DNA of 6,454 bases from Actinomycetota bacterium (lineage in GTDB: Bacteria > Actinomycetota > Actinomycetes > Nanopelagicales > Nanopelagicaceae): positions 1-6,454 of the forward strand of contig WLGP01000053.1 in the NCBI GenBank assembly GCA_009703165.1, in the 5' to 3' direction. The notes beneath the pieces are model-generated. The model was not told where the DNA came from. It saw nothing but the letters and a program-made list of their open reading frames with translations, and searched no databases. Of this stretch, positions 1 to 5,914 are shown piece after piece. Position 1 is the first letter of the stretch. Every line of letters starts with the position of its first letter. Made by a program: the position numbers and the translations under genes.

Positions 1-344
1 GATGCTGCGCGATTGCCATGCTTTACAACGCGCGCACCAGCTGATGCGGCGATGATTGCAGCAGTCGTTGAGATATTGATCGTATGCGCACCATCTCCCC
101 CGGTACCGACGGTATCGACTGCCCGATCCTGAATTGAGATAGGGGCGCTATGAGCAAACATTTGAGAGACAAGCGCGCCGACTTCTTCTGAAGTTTCGCC
201 CTTCTTCTTCAATGCAAGAAGGAATTCTTTAATAGCGCCAATTTCTGCCTGCCCGAGAAGGATCGTCTCCATCACTTCAGAGATTTCACTTGCCTCGAGG
301 TCTAGGCCGGCATCGAGACGTTGGATGTAACTCTCCCAGGTCAT
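1..344 (-). CDS. trpD: Anthranilate phosphoribosyltransferase, N-terminal part (cut by left window edge)
   Basis: The enzyme transfers phosphoribose from PRPP to anthranilate, the second step of tryptophan synthesis in the cytosol. About 114 codons are visible, reading leftward from ATG at 344-342 with no stop before the edge. Residues about 1-65 are the helical N-terminal domain of the glycosyltransferase family 3 fold. The PRPP-binding signature [12 protein letters not shown] follows, then NIST and [10 protein letters not shown], all hallmarks of TrpD. The start is well set: an in-frame TAG lies six codons upstream (362-360), no other ATG intervenes, and GGTGA at 353-349 is a good Shine-Dalgarno match with a 5-base gap. 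Full-length TrpD is about 340 residues, so roughly two thirds lie outside the window. It follows the receiver gene on the same strand after 65 bases, so the two could be cotranscribed. The divergent trpD/ctaE arrangement recalls Mycobacterium. The identification is near certain. Confidence 0.96.
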   Translation of the reverse strand, partial: MTWESYIQRLDAGLDLEASEISEVMETILLGQAEIGAIKEFLLALKKKGETSEEVGALVSQMFAHSAPISIQDRAVDTVGTGGDGAHTINISTTAAIIAASAGARVVKHGNRAA

Positions 345-355
345 CTCTTCACCAA

Positions 356-376
356 CCTTCTATGGCCTTCTATGGC
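356..376. repeat. Tandem 10-bp repeat in the receiver-trpD spacer
   Basis: The decamer ccttctatgg occurs twice head to tail (356-365 and 366-375), and one further base matches at 376. It lies just upstream of the trpD Shine-Dalgarno, and one copy carries the in-frame TAG that bounds the trpD reading frame. It could be a simple slippage duplication or a paired binding site. Nothing in the sequence decides between them. Confidence 0.6.
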
Positions 377-409
377 TCGATCGAAGCACCGAGGTACTAC
401 GTGAGGAGA

Positions 410-844
410 TTATGCCTTGGCGCGAGTAATTGATGCGCGCAATAAATCTGCGACAGTGTGAGCAAGAGTGAATGGATCGATCGGATGAAGGACGTTTGCC
501 TCCGCGCGAGACCATGTGGCCAACCAAGCATCTTCCTTGCGTGCTGTAATCACAAGAACTGGTGGACAGTTAAAGAGTTCATCTTTGAGTTGGCGGGCAA
601 CGCCCATTCCACCCTCAGGGGCAGCCTCTCCATCGAGGATAAAGAGATCAATTCCGTGATCGCCAGATCTGGCCTTGTTATCGACATAGAGTCGAAGGGC
701 AGGACCTGTCGCAAATTCAACGATGGTGTGTGGGGCAAGGTCTGGGGCGATTGAAGTACCGAGGGCGGCAGCAATATGGGCGCGGACGGTGAGGTCATCT
801 GAGTAGACGACTATCGAGAGGCGACGGCCCGATTCTTCAGTCAT
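410..844 (-). CDS. Stand-alone receiver-domain (CheY-like) protein with degenerate active site
   Basis: This 144-residue protein is a single response-regulator receiver domain with no output domain. Visible marks are a first beta strand ending in an acidic pair (IVVYSDD, D16/D17), the phosphoacceptor strand DLFILD with D71, a Pro/Gly-rich loop and helix (GGMGVARQLK), and the switch strand VLVIT with T100. The usual Lys-Pro after strand five is His-Pro here (H120-P121), and the aromatic switch residue three positions earlier is Asn117. Phosphorylation or its signalling may therefore be altered. No histidine kinase is in the window. There is no Shine-Dalgarno before ATG 844. TAGCAT ends 6 bases upstream, which suits a leaderless transcript, and a possible micro-ORF overlaps the start by ATGA. 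It lies between trpD and the respiratory operon. The receiver fold is fairly secure; its partner and target are unknown. Confidence 0.85.
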   Translation of the reverse strand: MTEESGRRLSIVVYSDDLTVRAHIAAALGTSIAPDLAPHTIVEFATGPALRLYVDNKARSGDHGIDLFILDGEAAPEGGMGVARQLKDELFNCPPVLVITARKEDAWLATWSRAEANVLHPIDPFTLAHTVADLLRASITRAKA

Positions 845-975
845 AGGCGCATGCTACCGCGAGAAAGGGGCGCTGTGATGGTGATCCGTTTCACCATGGG
901 AAGTGACCAAATAAGCAGGAGATAGAGAGCAAGAAAGAGGTCAAAGGGGTCAAGATCGGGAATAATCACCTTCAT
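841..975 (-). CDS. Possible 44-codon single-pass membrane micro-ORF (tentative)
   Basis: The frame opens with ATG at 975-973 and ends with TGA at 843-841, overlapping the receiver start as ATGA, a common arrangement for translational coupling. The product would have an acidic N terminus (PDLDPFD), a hydrophobic stretch at about residues 11-28 ([11 protein letters not shown] within it), then a basic tail (MVKR, later SRGSMRL). That pattern fits a single-pass protein with its C terminus inside. Against it, the start codon lies on the opposite strand of the ctaE ATG (974-976), no strong Shine-Dalgarno precedes it, and the frame stays open into ctaE antisense, so it could be chance. A GTG at 969-967 is an alternative start. 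I recognise no family. The overlap and the hydrophobic pattern are seen; that it is a gene is inference. Confidence 0.3.
   Translation of the reverse strand: MKVIIPDLDPFDLFLALYLLLIWSLPMVKRITITAPLSRGSMRL
851..879 (-). promoter_or_regulatory. Putative leaderless promoter of the receiver gene
   Basis: On the minus strand TAGCAT (856-851) fits the actinobacterial TAnnnT -10 pattern. ATCACA (879-874), four of six matches to TTGACA, lies exactly 17 bases upstream. Six bases separate the -10 box from ATG 844, so transcription would begin at or beside the start codon. This agrees with the lack of a Shine-Dalgarno. The assignment rests on sequence pattern only. Confidence 0.4.
878..897. promoter_or_regulatory. 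Perfect 7-bp inverted repeat in the divergent region, possible operator
   Basis: The arms ATGGTGA (878-884) and TCACCAT (891-897) are exact reverse complements around a 6-base centre. The element lies about 77 bases before the ctaE start and 34 before the receiver start, where a repressor or activator could act on both genes. It overlaps the proposed -35 of the receiver gene by two bases. No T-run follows on either strand, so an intrinsic terminator is unlikely. If the minus-strand micro-ORF is real, the repeat could be a by-product of its codons. Confidence 0.35.
939..953. repeat. Short direct repeat GGTCAA upstream of ctaE
   Basis: GGTCAA occurs at 939-944 and again at 948-953, a 9-base period, ending 7 bases before the proposed ctaE -10 box. 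It covers the -35 zone and could be a tandem activator half-site. It may equally reflect two Asp codons of the minus-strand micro-ORF (DPFD). Confidence 0.25.
961..973 (+). promoter_or_regulatory. Putative leaderless promoter of the ctaE-qcrCAB operon
   Basis: AATAAT at 961-966 matches five of six bases of TATAAT and is followed by 7 bases before ATG 974, placing the expected transcript start on the start codon. The preceding bases (caccttc) hold no Shine-Dalgarno. No good -35 is visible: the best at 17-base spacing, aggtca at 938-943, matches three of six. A -35-poor promoter of this kind might depend on an activator. Confidence 0.4.
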
Positions 976-1621
976 GACAAGCACAGTCTCCAGCACTCCC
1001 GCAGAGCCGGCCTCAATGCACCGGATTACAAAGCCAAACGTTGTAGCCGTCGGCACCATCGTGTGGCTCTCGAGCGAGTTGATGTTCTTTGCCGCGCTCT
1101 TTGCAATGTACTTCACCACTCGCGCTGTGCAAGGTCCAACTATCTGGGGTGAGTCAACAGAACTTCTCAATATTCCATTTGCAGCATTTAACACAACGAT
1201 CCTTGTTCTCTCATCTGTGACATGTCAGTTCGGCGTATTTGCCGCAGAGCGTTTTCAGAATAAGCGCGAAGGTTCGCTCCTACAGATTAGCCGCTGGGGA
1301 ATGCGTGAATGGTTCTCGCTGACATTCTTGATGGGCGCATTTTTTATCGCAGGCCAGGTATACGAGTATGCATTTTTAGTCTCTGAAGGACTCACACTTT
1401 CTTCAAATGCCTACGGATCAATCTTCTATCTTGCAACCGGCTTCCATGGTCTGCATGTAACCGGTGGTTTGATCGCATTCCTCATTGTTCTTATCCGTGT
1501 AGCTAAAGCTCGTCGCTTTACCCACCAGCAAGCAACAACAACGATCGTGGTCTCGTACTACTGGCACTTCGTTGACGTTGTATGGATCGCCCTCTTCGCC
1601 GCAATTTATCTGATTAAGTAG
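974..1621 (+). CDS. ctaE: Cytochrome c oxidase subunit III (aa3 type)
   Basis: Subunit III is a core membrane subunit of the aa3 terminal oxidase, which reduces oxygen to water. It has no redox metal of its own and stabilises subunit I. The 215-residue product has five membrane segments, at about 25-48, 68-92, 113-133, 147-175 and 190-214, the short form usual in Actinobacteria. Family motifs seen are SSELMFFA (E35), [25 protein letters not shown] (150-165) and [10 protein letters not shown] (195-204). I chose ATG 974 because its leader (MTSTVS, then HR..KPN.V.VGT) resembles, from memory, the M. tuberculosis CtaE leader. Met15 at 1016 is the alternative. There is no Shine-Dalgarno, so translation is probably leaderless. 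It leads the operon, with qcrC 13 bases (or one base, by the TTG start) downstream. The identification is essentially certain. Confidence 0.98.
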   Translation: MTSTVSSTPAEPASMHRITKPNVVAVGTIVWLSSELMFFAALFAMYFTTRAVQGPTIWGESTELLNIPFAAFNTTILVLSSVTCQFGVFAAERFQNKREGSLLQISRWGMREWFSLTFLMGAFFIAGQVYEYAFLVSEGLTLSSNAYGSIFYLATGFHGLHVTGGLIAFLIVLIRVAKARRFTHQQATTTIVVSYYWHFVDVVWIALFAAIYLIK

Positions 1622-1634
1622 ATTGGTAATATAC

Positions 1635-2426
1635 GTGAAACGACTCTCTCGCTATCGCAGACACCGTGCTGCTGCCCCTCTTCTACTTATCTTCGCACTT
1701 CTTGGAATTGGCACCACATTTCAGGTAGCAGGCGCGACAACTACATCACCAATGACTGCTGAAGAACGCACCGCAGCGATTGAAGAAGGTAAAGAGATCT
1801 TCCTTCGCGGATGTTCTTCCTGCCACGGCCTTAACGCTGAAGGTGGACCAATCGCTCCATCCCTGATTGGCGTTGGCGCAGCCTCTGTTGACTTCCAAGT
1901 TGCAACAGGTCGTATGCCAATGGCAGATATGAGCCAGCAGGCGATGCGTAAAGCACCTGTCTATACCGATGAAGAGGTAGCAGCCCTTGCTGCATATGTG
2001 GCTTCCCTTGCACCAGGACCTGAAATTCCAACAGAAGAGATGCTCAATTACGAGCGCGATGGCGAGCTTGCTGAAGGTGGCGAGCTTTTCCGCACCAACT
2101 GCGCAATGTGCCATAACTTTGCAGGACAAGGCGGAGCACTTACACAAGGTAAGTACGCACCATCTGTGATGGGTGTGAAGCCAGTACATATTTATGAAGC
2201 GATGATTACTGGACCACAGGCGATGCCAGTGTTTTCAGATAAGACACTTACTCCTAAAGAGAAGCTCTCAATCATCAAGTGGATCAAGCATGCAGAGAAG
2301 GAACCACAACTTGGTGGAGTCGCTCTGGGTCGCGTAGGACCAGTTACTGAAGGACTTCTCGTATGGACACTCGGACTTGGACTGCTGATTGGTATCGCAG
2401 TCTGGCTAGCAACGAAGGCGAAGTAG
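1635..2426 (+). CDS. qcrC: Cytochrome bc1 complex dihaem cytochrome c subunit
   Basis: This is the actinobacterial replacement for cytochrome c1 plus soluble cytochrome c. It passes electrons from the Rieske centre to the CuA site of the oxidase inside the bc1-aa3 supercomplex. From GTG 1635 it has 263 residues. A basic leader (KRLSRYRRHR) and hydrophobic stretch at about 12-32 form a signal or anchor. Two cytochrome c domains follow, with CSSCH at 60-64 and CAMCH at 156-160. Probable Met ligands are M94 (GRMP) and M197 (AMPVF). A C-terminal membrane anchor spans about 239-258. TTG at 1623 is in frame and would add four residues (267 total). I prefer GTG because it starts directly at the basic leader, though neither site has a clear Shine-Dalgarno. 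It ends 7 bases before qcrA. Function is near certain; the exact start is not. Confidence 0.97.
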   Translation: MKRLSRYRRHRAAAPLLLIFALLGIGTTFQVAGATTTSPMTAEERTAAIEEGKEIFLRGCSSCHGLNAEGGPIAPSLIGVGAASVDFQVATGRMPMADMSQQAMRKAPVYTDEEVAALAAYVASLAPGPEIPTEEMLNYERDGELAEGGELFRTNCAMCHNFAGQGGALTQGKYAPSVMGVKPVHIYEAMITGPQAMPVFSDKTLTPKEKLSIIKWIKHAEKEPQLGGVALGRVGPVTEGLLVWTLGLGLLIGIAVWLATKAK

Positions 2427-2433
2427 GAAAACT

Positions 2434-3429
2434 ATGAGTAAAGAGATCGAAGCTATCCAAGATCCTGGATTACCGGCACATAAATTACGCCAGACCGATG
2501 TTGATCCAAAGGCTGCAGATCGCGCAGAGCGTCAAGTTGCAATCCTCTTTGGTCTCTCTGCTCTCAGCACCGTTCTCTTCATCTACTCATATCTCTTTAT
2601 CTCAACAGATACATTTGTCTTCATCCCATTAATGGGTGAACAAAATGCTCATCAACTCTTCTTGGGTCTTGGCCTTGCACTCGCCCTACTCTTTATCGGA
2701 CTAGGTGCTGTGCATTGGGCGAAGACACTGATGCCAGATCATGAAGTCATCGCACAACGCCATGAATTTCGTTCACCAGATTCAGATCGCGAAGAGTTTG
2801 TTAAGACTGCTAAAGAAGGTGCAGCAGCTGCAGGTCTTGGTCGTCGCTCATTGATTAAGCGCTCACTCGGACTCTCACTTGGTCTAGTTGGACTCTCCCC
2901 GATTCTGCTACTCGGTGATCTGGGTCCACTACCTGGAGATGATTTAAAGAAGACTGGCTGGAAGGCTGGATCTCGCCTTGTTACAGATCCTGGTGACCGC
3001 CCAATTCGTCCTGAAGATCTTGAAGTAGGTGCGGTAGCGCAGACTCTTCCAGAATTAGCACCAGGAAAAGATCACAGAAGTCTCAATGACATTGCAAAAG
3101 ACGCGGTTCTCTTGATTCGTCTACGCCCTGAAGATTTCAATCTTGACGACGAGCGTCTATCGTGGACATATCAAGGCATCATCGCATTTTCTAAGATCTG
3201 TTCACATATGGGATGTGCTGTGGCTCTCTACGAGCAGTCGACGAAGCACCTTCTCTGCCCATGTCACCAATCAACATTCGATGTAACCCGCGCAGCCAAA
3301 GTTATCTTTGGACCGGCTGCTCGTCCTCTGCCACAATTGGCTATCACAGTCGATGAAGAGGGTTACCTCGTTGCACAAGCACCTTTTAATGAACCAGTTG
3401 GACCGAGCTTTTGGGGGCGATCTGCATGA
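2434..3429 (+). CDS. qcrA: Cytochrome bc1 complex Rieske iron-sulfur subunit
   Basis: The protein carries the Rieske [2Fe-2S] cluster that takes the first electron from menaquinol at the Qo site. The 331-residue product shows a soluble N terminus, membrane segments at about 35-56, 73-96 and 144-163, and a C-terminal Rieske domain. Cluster ligands are C256 and H258 (CSHMGC) and C275 and H278 (CPCH); C261 and C277 are the usual disulfide pair. A twin-arginine motif, GRRSLIKR (R137, R138), precedes the third segment. In studied actinobacterial QcrA the first two segments use Sec/YidC and the third uses Tat, which this layout fits. AGGA at 2425-2428 gives a good Shine-Dalgarno before ATG 2434 and overlaps the qcrC stop. 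Its TGA overlaps the qcrB start (ATGA, 3426-3429), implying coupled translation. Identification is certain. Confidence 0.98.
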   Translation: MSKEIEAIQDPGLPAHKLRQTDVDPKAADRAERQVAILFGLSALSTVLFIYSYLFISTDTFVFIPLMGEQNAHQLFLGLGLALALLFIGLGAVHWAKTLMPDHEVIAQRHEFRSPDSDREEFVKTAKEGAAAAGLGRRSLIKRSLGLSLGLVGLSPILLLGDLGPLPGDDLKKTGWKAGSRLVTDPGDRPIRPEDLEVGAVAQTLPELAPGKDHRSLNDIAKDAVLLIRLRPEDFNLDDERLSWTYQGIIAFSKICSHMGCAVALYEQSTKHLLCPCHQSTFDVTRAAKVIFGPAARPLPQLAITVDEEGYLVAQAPFNEPVGPSFWGRSA

Positions 3430-5012
3430 GCGCACGTGAACGAATTGCGGGAAATGTAGCTAACTATGTAGATGAGCGCACTGGCGCTGCTGCATGGATG
3501 AAGAAGAACCTGCAAAAGGTCTTCCCTGATCACTGGTCATTTATGCTCGGTGAGATCGCGCTCTACTCATTTGTAATTTTGCTTCTCTCAGGAACATTCC
3601 TCACATTCTGGTTTGATCCATCGATGCGTGAGGTTGTCTACGAGGGCTCTTATGAACCACTTCAGGGCCTTGAGATGTCTGCGGCCTACGCCTCTGCTCT
3701 CGATATCTCATTTGAAGTGCGCGGCGGATTGTTGATGCGCCAGATTCACCACTGGGCAGCGTTGATCTTTATGGCAGCAATTGTTGTCCACTTGATGCGC
3801 GTCTTCTTTACCGGCGCCTTCCGTAAGCCACGTGAATTCAACTGGATAATCGGAATTGGTCTTCTTACTCTGGGCATTGTTGAAGGATTCTTGGGTTACT
3901 CACTTCCAGATGATCTTCTCTCAGGAACAGGTATCCGTATCGCTGAAGCGATTATTCAGGCAGTACCCGTTGTTGGTTCATACCTTTCATACTTCATCTT
4001 CGGTGGAGCCTTCCCTGGATATACATTTATTCCTCGTATCTACACCGTCCACATTCTTATCCTTCCTGGAATCTTCCTTGCACTCATTACCGTCCACTTA
4101 ATGTTGGTCTGGTACCAGAAGCACACTCAATATCCAGGTCCAGGACGTACTGAAAAGAATGTTGTCGGTTATCCGCTACTTCCTATCTATATGGCAAAGG
4201 CCGGCGGCTTCTTCTTTATCGTCTTCGGTGTCACCGCTCTCTTGGGCGCAGTTGCATCGATTAACCCGATCTGGCTGTATGGTCCATATACACCTGGACA
4301 AGTCTCTGCAGGTTCACAACCTGACTGGTACATGGGTTGGCTCGACGGTCTTGTACGTATGGCGCCACCTCTTGAGCCTGTGATCTTTGGCTACACGCTC
4401 TCACTCAATATTTTGATTCCTGGGCTGATCTTGCCTGGAATCATCTTCACAGGAATGGCGCTCTACCCATTTATTGAGCAGTGGATCACGGGAGATAAGC
4501 GTGAGCACCACTTGCTTGATCGTCCACGCAATGCGCCAAACCGCACAGCCCTTGGCGTGATGTCACTGACCTTCATGATGATCGCTCTGATCAATGGTGG
4601 AAACGACCTCATCGCAACTAACTTTGATCTTTCGATCAATCAGATTATGTGGTTTAGCCGCATCGGCATCATTGTTCTGCCTCCGATTGCATTTATCGTG
4701 ACTAAGCGAATTTGTCTCTCATTGCAGCGCGCAGACCGTGAGCTCGTTCTTCATGGACGCGAGACAGGTCGCCTTGTCATGATGCCATCTGGTGAATTCG
4801 TTGAAGTACATGAGCCAATCTCTCCTGAGAAGGCATGGCTACTTACACAGCACGAACAGAATGCTCCTCTTCAACTTGAAGATACCGATGCCCGTGGTGT
4901 TCGCCGCCCTGGGCTATTGAAGTCAAAGTTGAGAAAGCGCTTCTCTGTAGCTCACGCTGAACAAGTTGCAAAACCTACCGTTGCAGATCTCAAGGAGATT
5001 GAGCATCACTAA
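3426..5012 (+). CDS. qcrB: Cytochrome bc1 complex cytochrome b subunit
   Basis: Cytochrome b oxidises menaquinol at Qo and returns electrons through haems bL and bH to Qi. This is also the site targeted by drugs such as telacebec in mycobacteria. From ATG 3426 it has 528 residues. Haem-ligand pairs are H108/H122 (RQIHHW, VVHLM) and H209/H224 (YTVHI, TVHLM). The Qo motif is PDWY (299-302), the actinobacterial form of PEWY. Roughly eight membrane helices end near residue 430. The last ~100 residues are polar and basic (KSKLRKR near 499-505), the cytosolic extension usual in this phylum. The start overlaps the qcrA stop as ATGA and has a G-rich Shine-Dalgarno at 3413-3417. A TTG at 3411 would add five residues and is less likely. 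The stop TAA overlaps the stop of the convergent transporter gene. Identification is certain. Confidence 0.98.
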   Translation: MSARERIAGNVANYVDERTGAAAWMKKNLQKVFPDHWSFMLGEIALYSFVILLLSGTFLTFWFDPSMREVVYEGSYEPLQGLEMSAAYASALDISFEVRGGLLMRQIHHWAALIFMAAIVVHLMRVFFTGAFRKPREFNWIIGIGLLTLGIVEGFLGYSLPDDLLSGTGIRIAEAIIQAVPVVGSYLSYFIFGGAFPGYTFIPRIYTVHILILPGIFLALITVHLMLVWYQKHTQYPGPGRTEKNVVGYPLLPIYMAKAGGFFFIVFGVTALLGAVASINPIWLYGPYTPGQVSAGSQPDWYMGWLDGLVRMAPPLEPVIFGYTLSLNILIPGLILPGIIFTGMALYPFIEQWITGDKREHHLLDRPRNAPNRTALGVMSLTFMMIALINGGNDLIATNFDLSINQIMWFSRIGIIVLPPIAFIVTKRICLSLQRADRELVLHGRETGRLVMMPSGEFVEVHEPISPEKAWLLTQHEQNAPLQLEDTDARGVRRPGLLKSKLRKRFSVAHAEQVAKPTVADLKEIEHH

Positions 5013-5914
5013 GGGTTAGTAACTTCCTTCGCTCTCCCCTGTCGGACGACTAGGGCGACACCGGCGATAGTGACAAGAGTTCCAATTGCAGTGACGAGGC
5101 CTATCTTCTCTCCAAAGAGGAAGTAGGCCTCTACTGCTGTTACTGCTGGAACAAGGTAATAGAGCGAAGAGACTGACGCCGCGCTCGAGCGAGCAAGAAG
5201 ATAGTAGAGAATCAAGATCGCACCGATTGAGAGTGCAACGATCAACCAGACCAAAGAGAAGATAAATGATCCGTTCCAGGTGATTGATTGGCCATCTTCA
5301 AAGGTAAGTGCCAGAACGGCCATAAGAATTCCAGTTGCAACGTACTGCCACGAAGTTCCAGATAGAACCTCTACACCAGCGCCGAATTTCTTCTGCAATA
5401 GCGTTCCTGATGTACCTCCAAGGAGTGCGATAAAGACAGAAATCACACCAGCTGTTGGCAGAGCCTGATCCCCCGAACTTTCGAGCTTGGGTGCAATCAC
5501 CATCACAAGTCCTGCAAGGCCAAGTCCGAGCCCTAACCACTTGCGGCTAGATAACTTTTCGCCAAAGAAGAGCGATGAGAAGATCGAGACAAGAACTGGT
5601 TGCAGCGAACAGATGAGCGCGGTTATTCCCGCGGGCATCCCCTGCTTGACGCCATAGAAGCATCCGCCGAGGTATGCACCATGAATTGTCAGACCAACAA
5701 GCGCGCTCTTTCCAATCGTTGGCAGGTCTCGCGCAAATCGCTTAGTGATCACAAGAGCGATAAGTGCGAGCAAGATAGATGCAAAGGCCATGCGAACTGC
5801 GATGAAGGTAAAGGGTGGCGCGTAGGGAATTCCGTATCGAATGCCAGTAAAGCCGGTACTCCAGAGCAGAACGAAGATTATTGGTGCGCTCTTTGTATTT
5901 ATTAACCCTCGCAT
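5009..5914 (-). CDS. DMT-superfamily (EamA) transporter
   Basis: This is a 301-residue inner-membrane permease of the drug/metabolite transporter superfamily, whose members move amino acids, metabolites or toxic compounds. Two EamA repeats are visible. Each ends with a Gly-Glu-Lys motif (FGEKLS at 117-122, FGEKIG at 267-272) followed by a Gly-rich helix (GLGLGLAGLVMVIAP; AIGTLVTIAGVALVV). About ten membrane segments can be drawn. LLWSTGFTGIRYGIP near the N terminus is typical of the family. The substrate cannot be predicted. ATG 5914 lies inside the end of the upstream SRPBCC gene (13-base overlap), suggesting coupled translation; only a weak purine run precedes it. Its TAG (5011-5009) overlaps the qcrB TAA by convergence. 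Given the spacing, it is probably the last gene of a leftward operon that includes the ctaF-like gene. The family is secure; the function is open. Confidence 0.9.
   Translation of the reverse strand: MRGLINTKSAPIIFVLLWSTGFTGIRYGIPYAPPFTFIAVRMAFASILLALIALVITKRFARDLPTIGKSALVGLTIHGAYLGGCFYGVKQGMPAGITALICSLQPVLVSIFSSLFFGEKLSSRKWLGLGLGLAGLVMVIAPKLESSGDQALPTAGVISVFIALLGGTSGTLLQKKFGAGVEVLSGTSWQYVATGILMAVLALTFEDGQSITWNGSFIFSLVWLIVALSIGAILILYYLLARSSAASVSSLYYLVPAVTAVEAYFLFGEKIGLVTAIGTLVTIAGVALVVRQGRAKEVTNP

Noticed and set aside
458..754. Plus-strand open frame of 98 codons
   Set aside because: It lies opposite the receiver gene, whose protein shows recognisable receiver motifs; this frame shows no domain and no ribosome site.
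976..1194. Upstream extension of the minus-strand micro-ORF into ctaE (117 codons in all)
   Set aside because: The extra part is antisense to the conserved ctaE N terminus and shows no protein-like pattern, so only the 44-codon segment is worth considering.
1746..2189. Minus-strand 147-codon frame inside qcrC
   Set aside because: Its Cys/His-rich product is the antisense shadow of qcrC, which has clear CxxCH motifs on the other strand.
3856..4383. Two plus-strand frames inside qcrB
   Set aside because: They are out-of-frame shadows of conserved cytochrome b helices, with no start signals.
4986..5007. Stem CTCAA-GGAGA-TTGAG at the end of qcrB as a terminator
   Set aside because: The stem is 5 bp (8 with a bulge), low in GC, and no T-run follows on either strand.
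5280..5905. Frames on both strands inside the transporter gene
   Set aside because: They conflict with the two-repeat EamA protein and show no family features.
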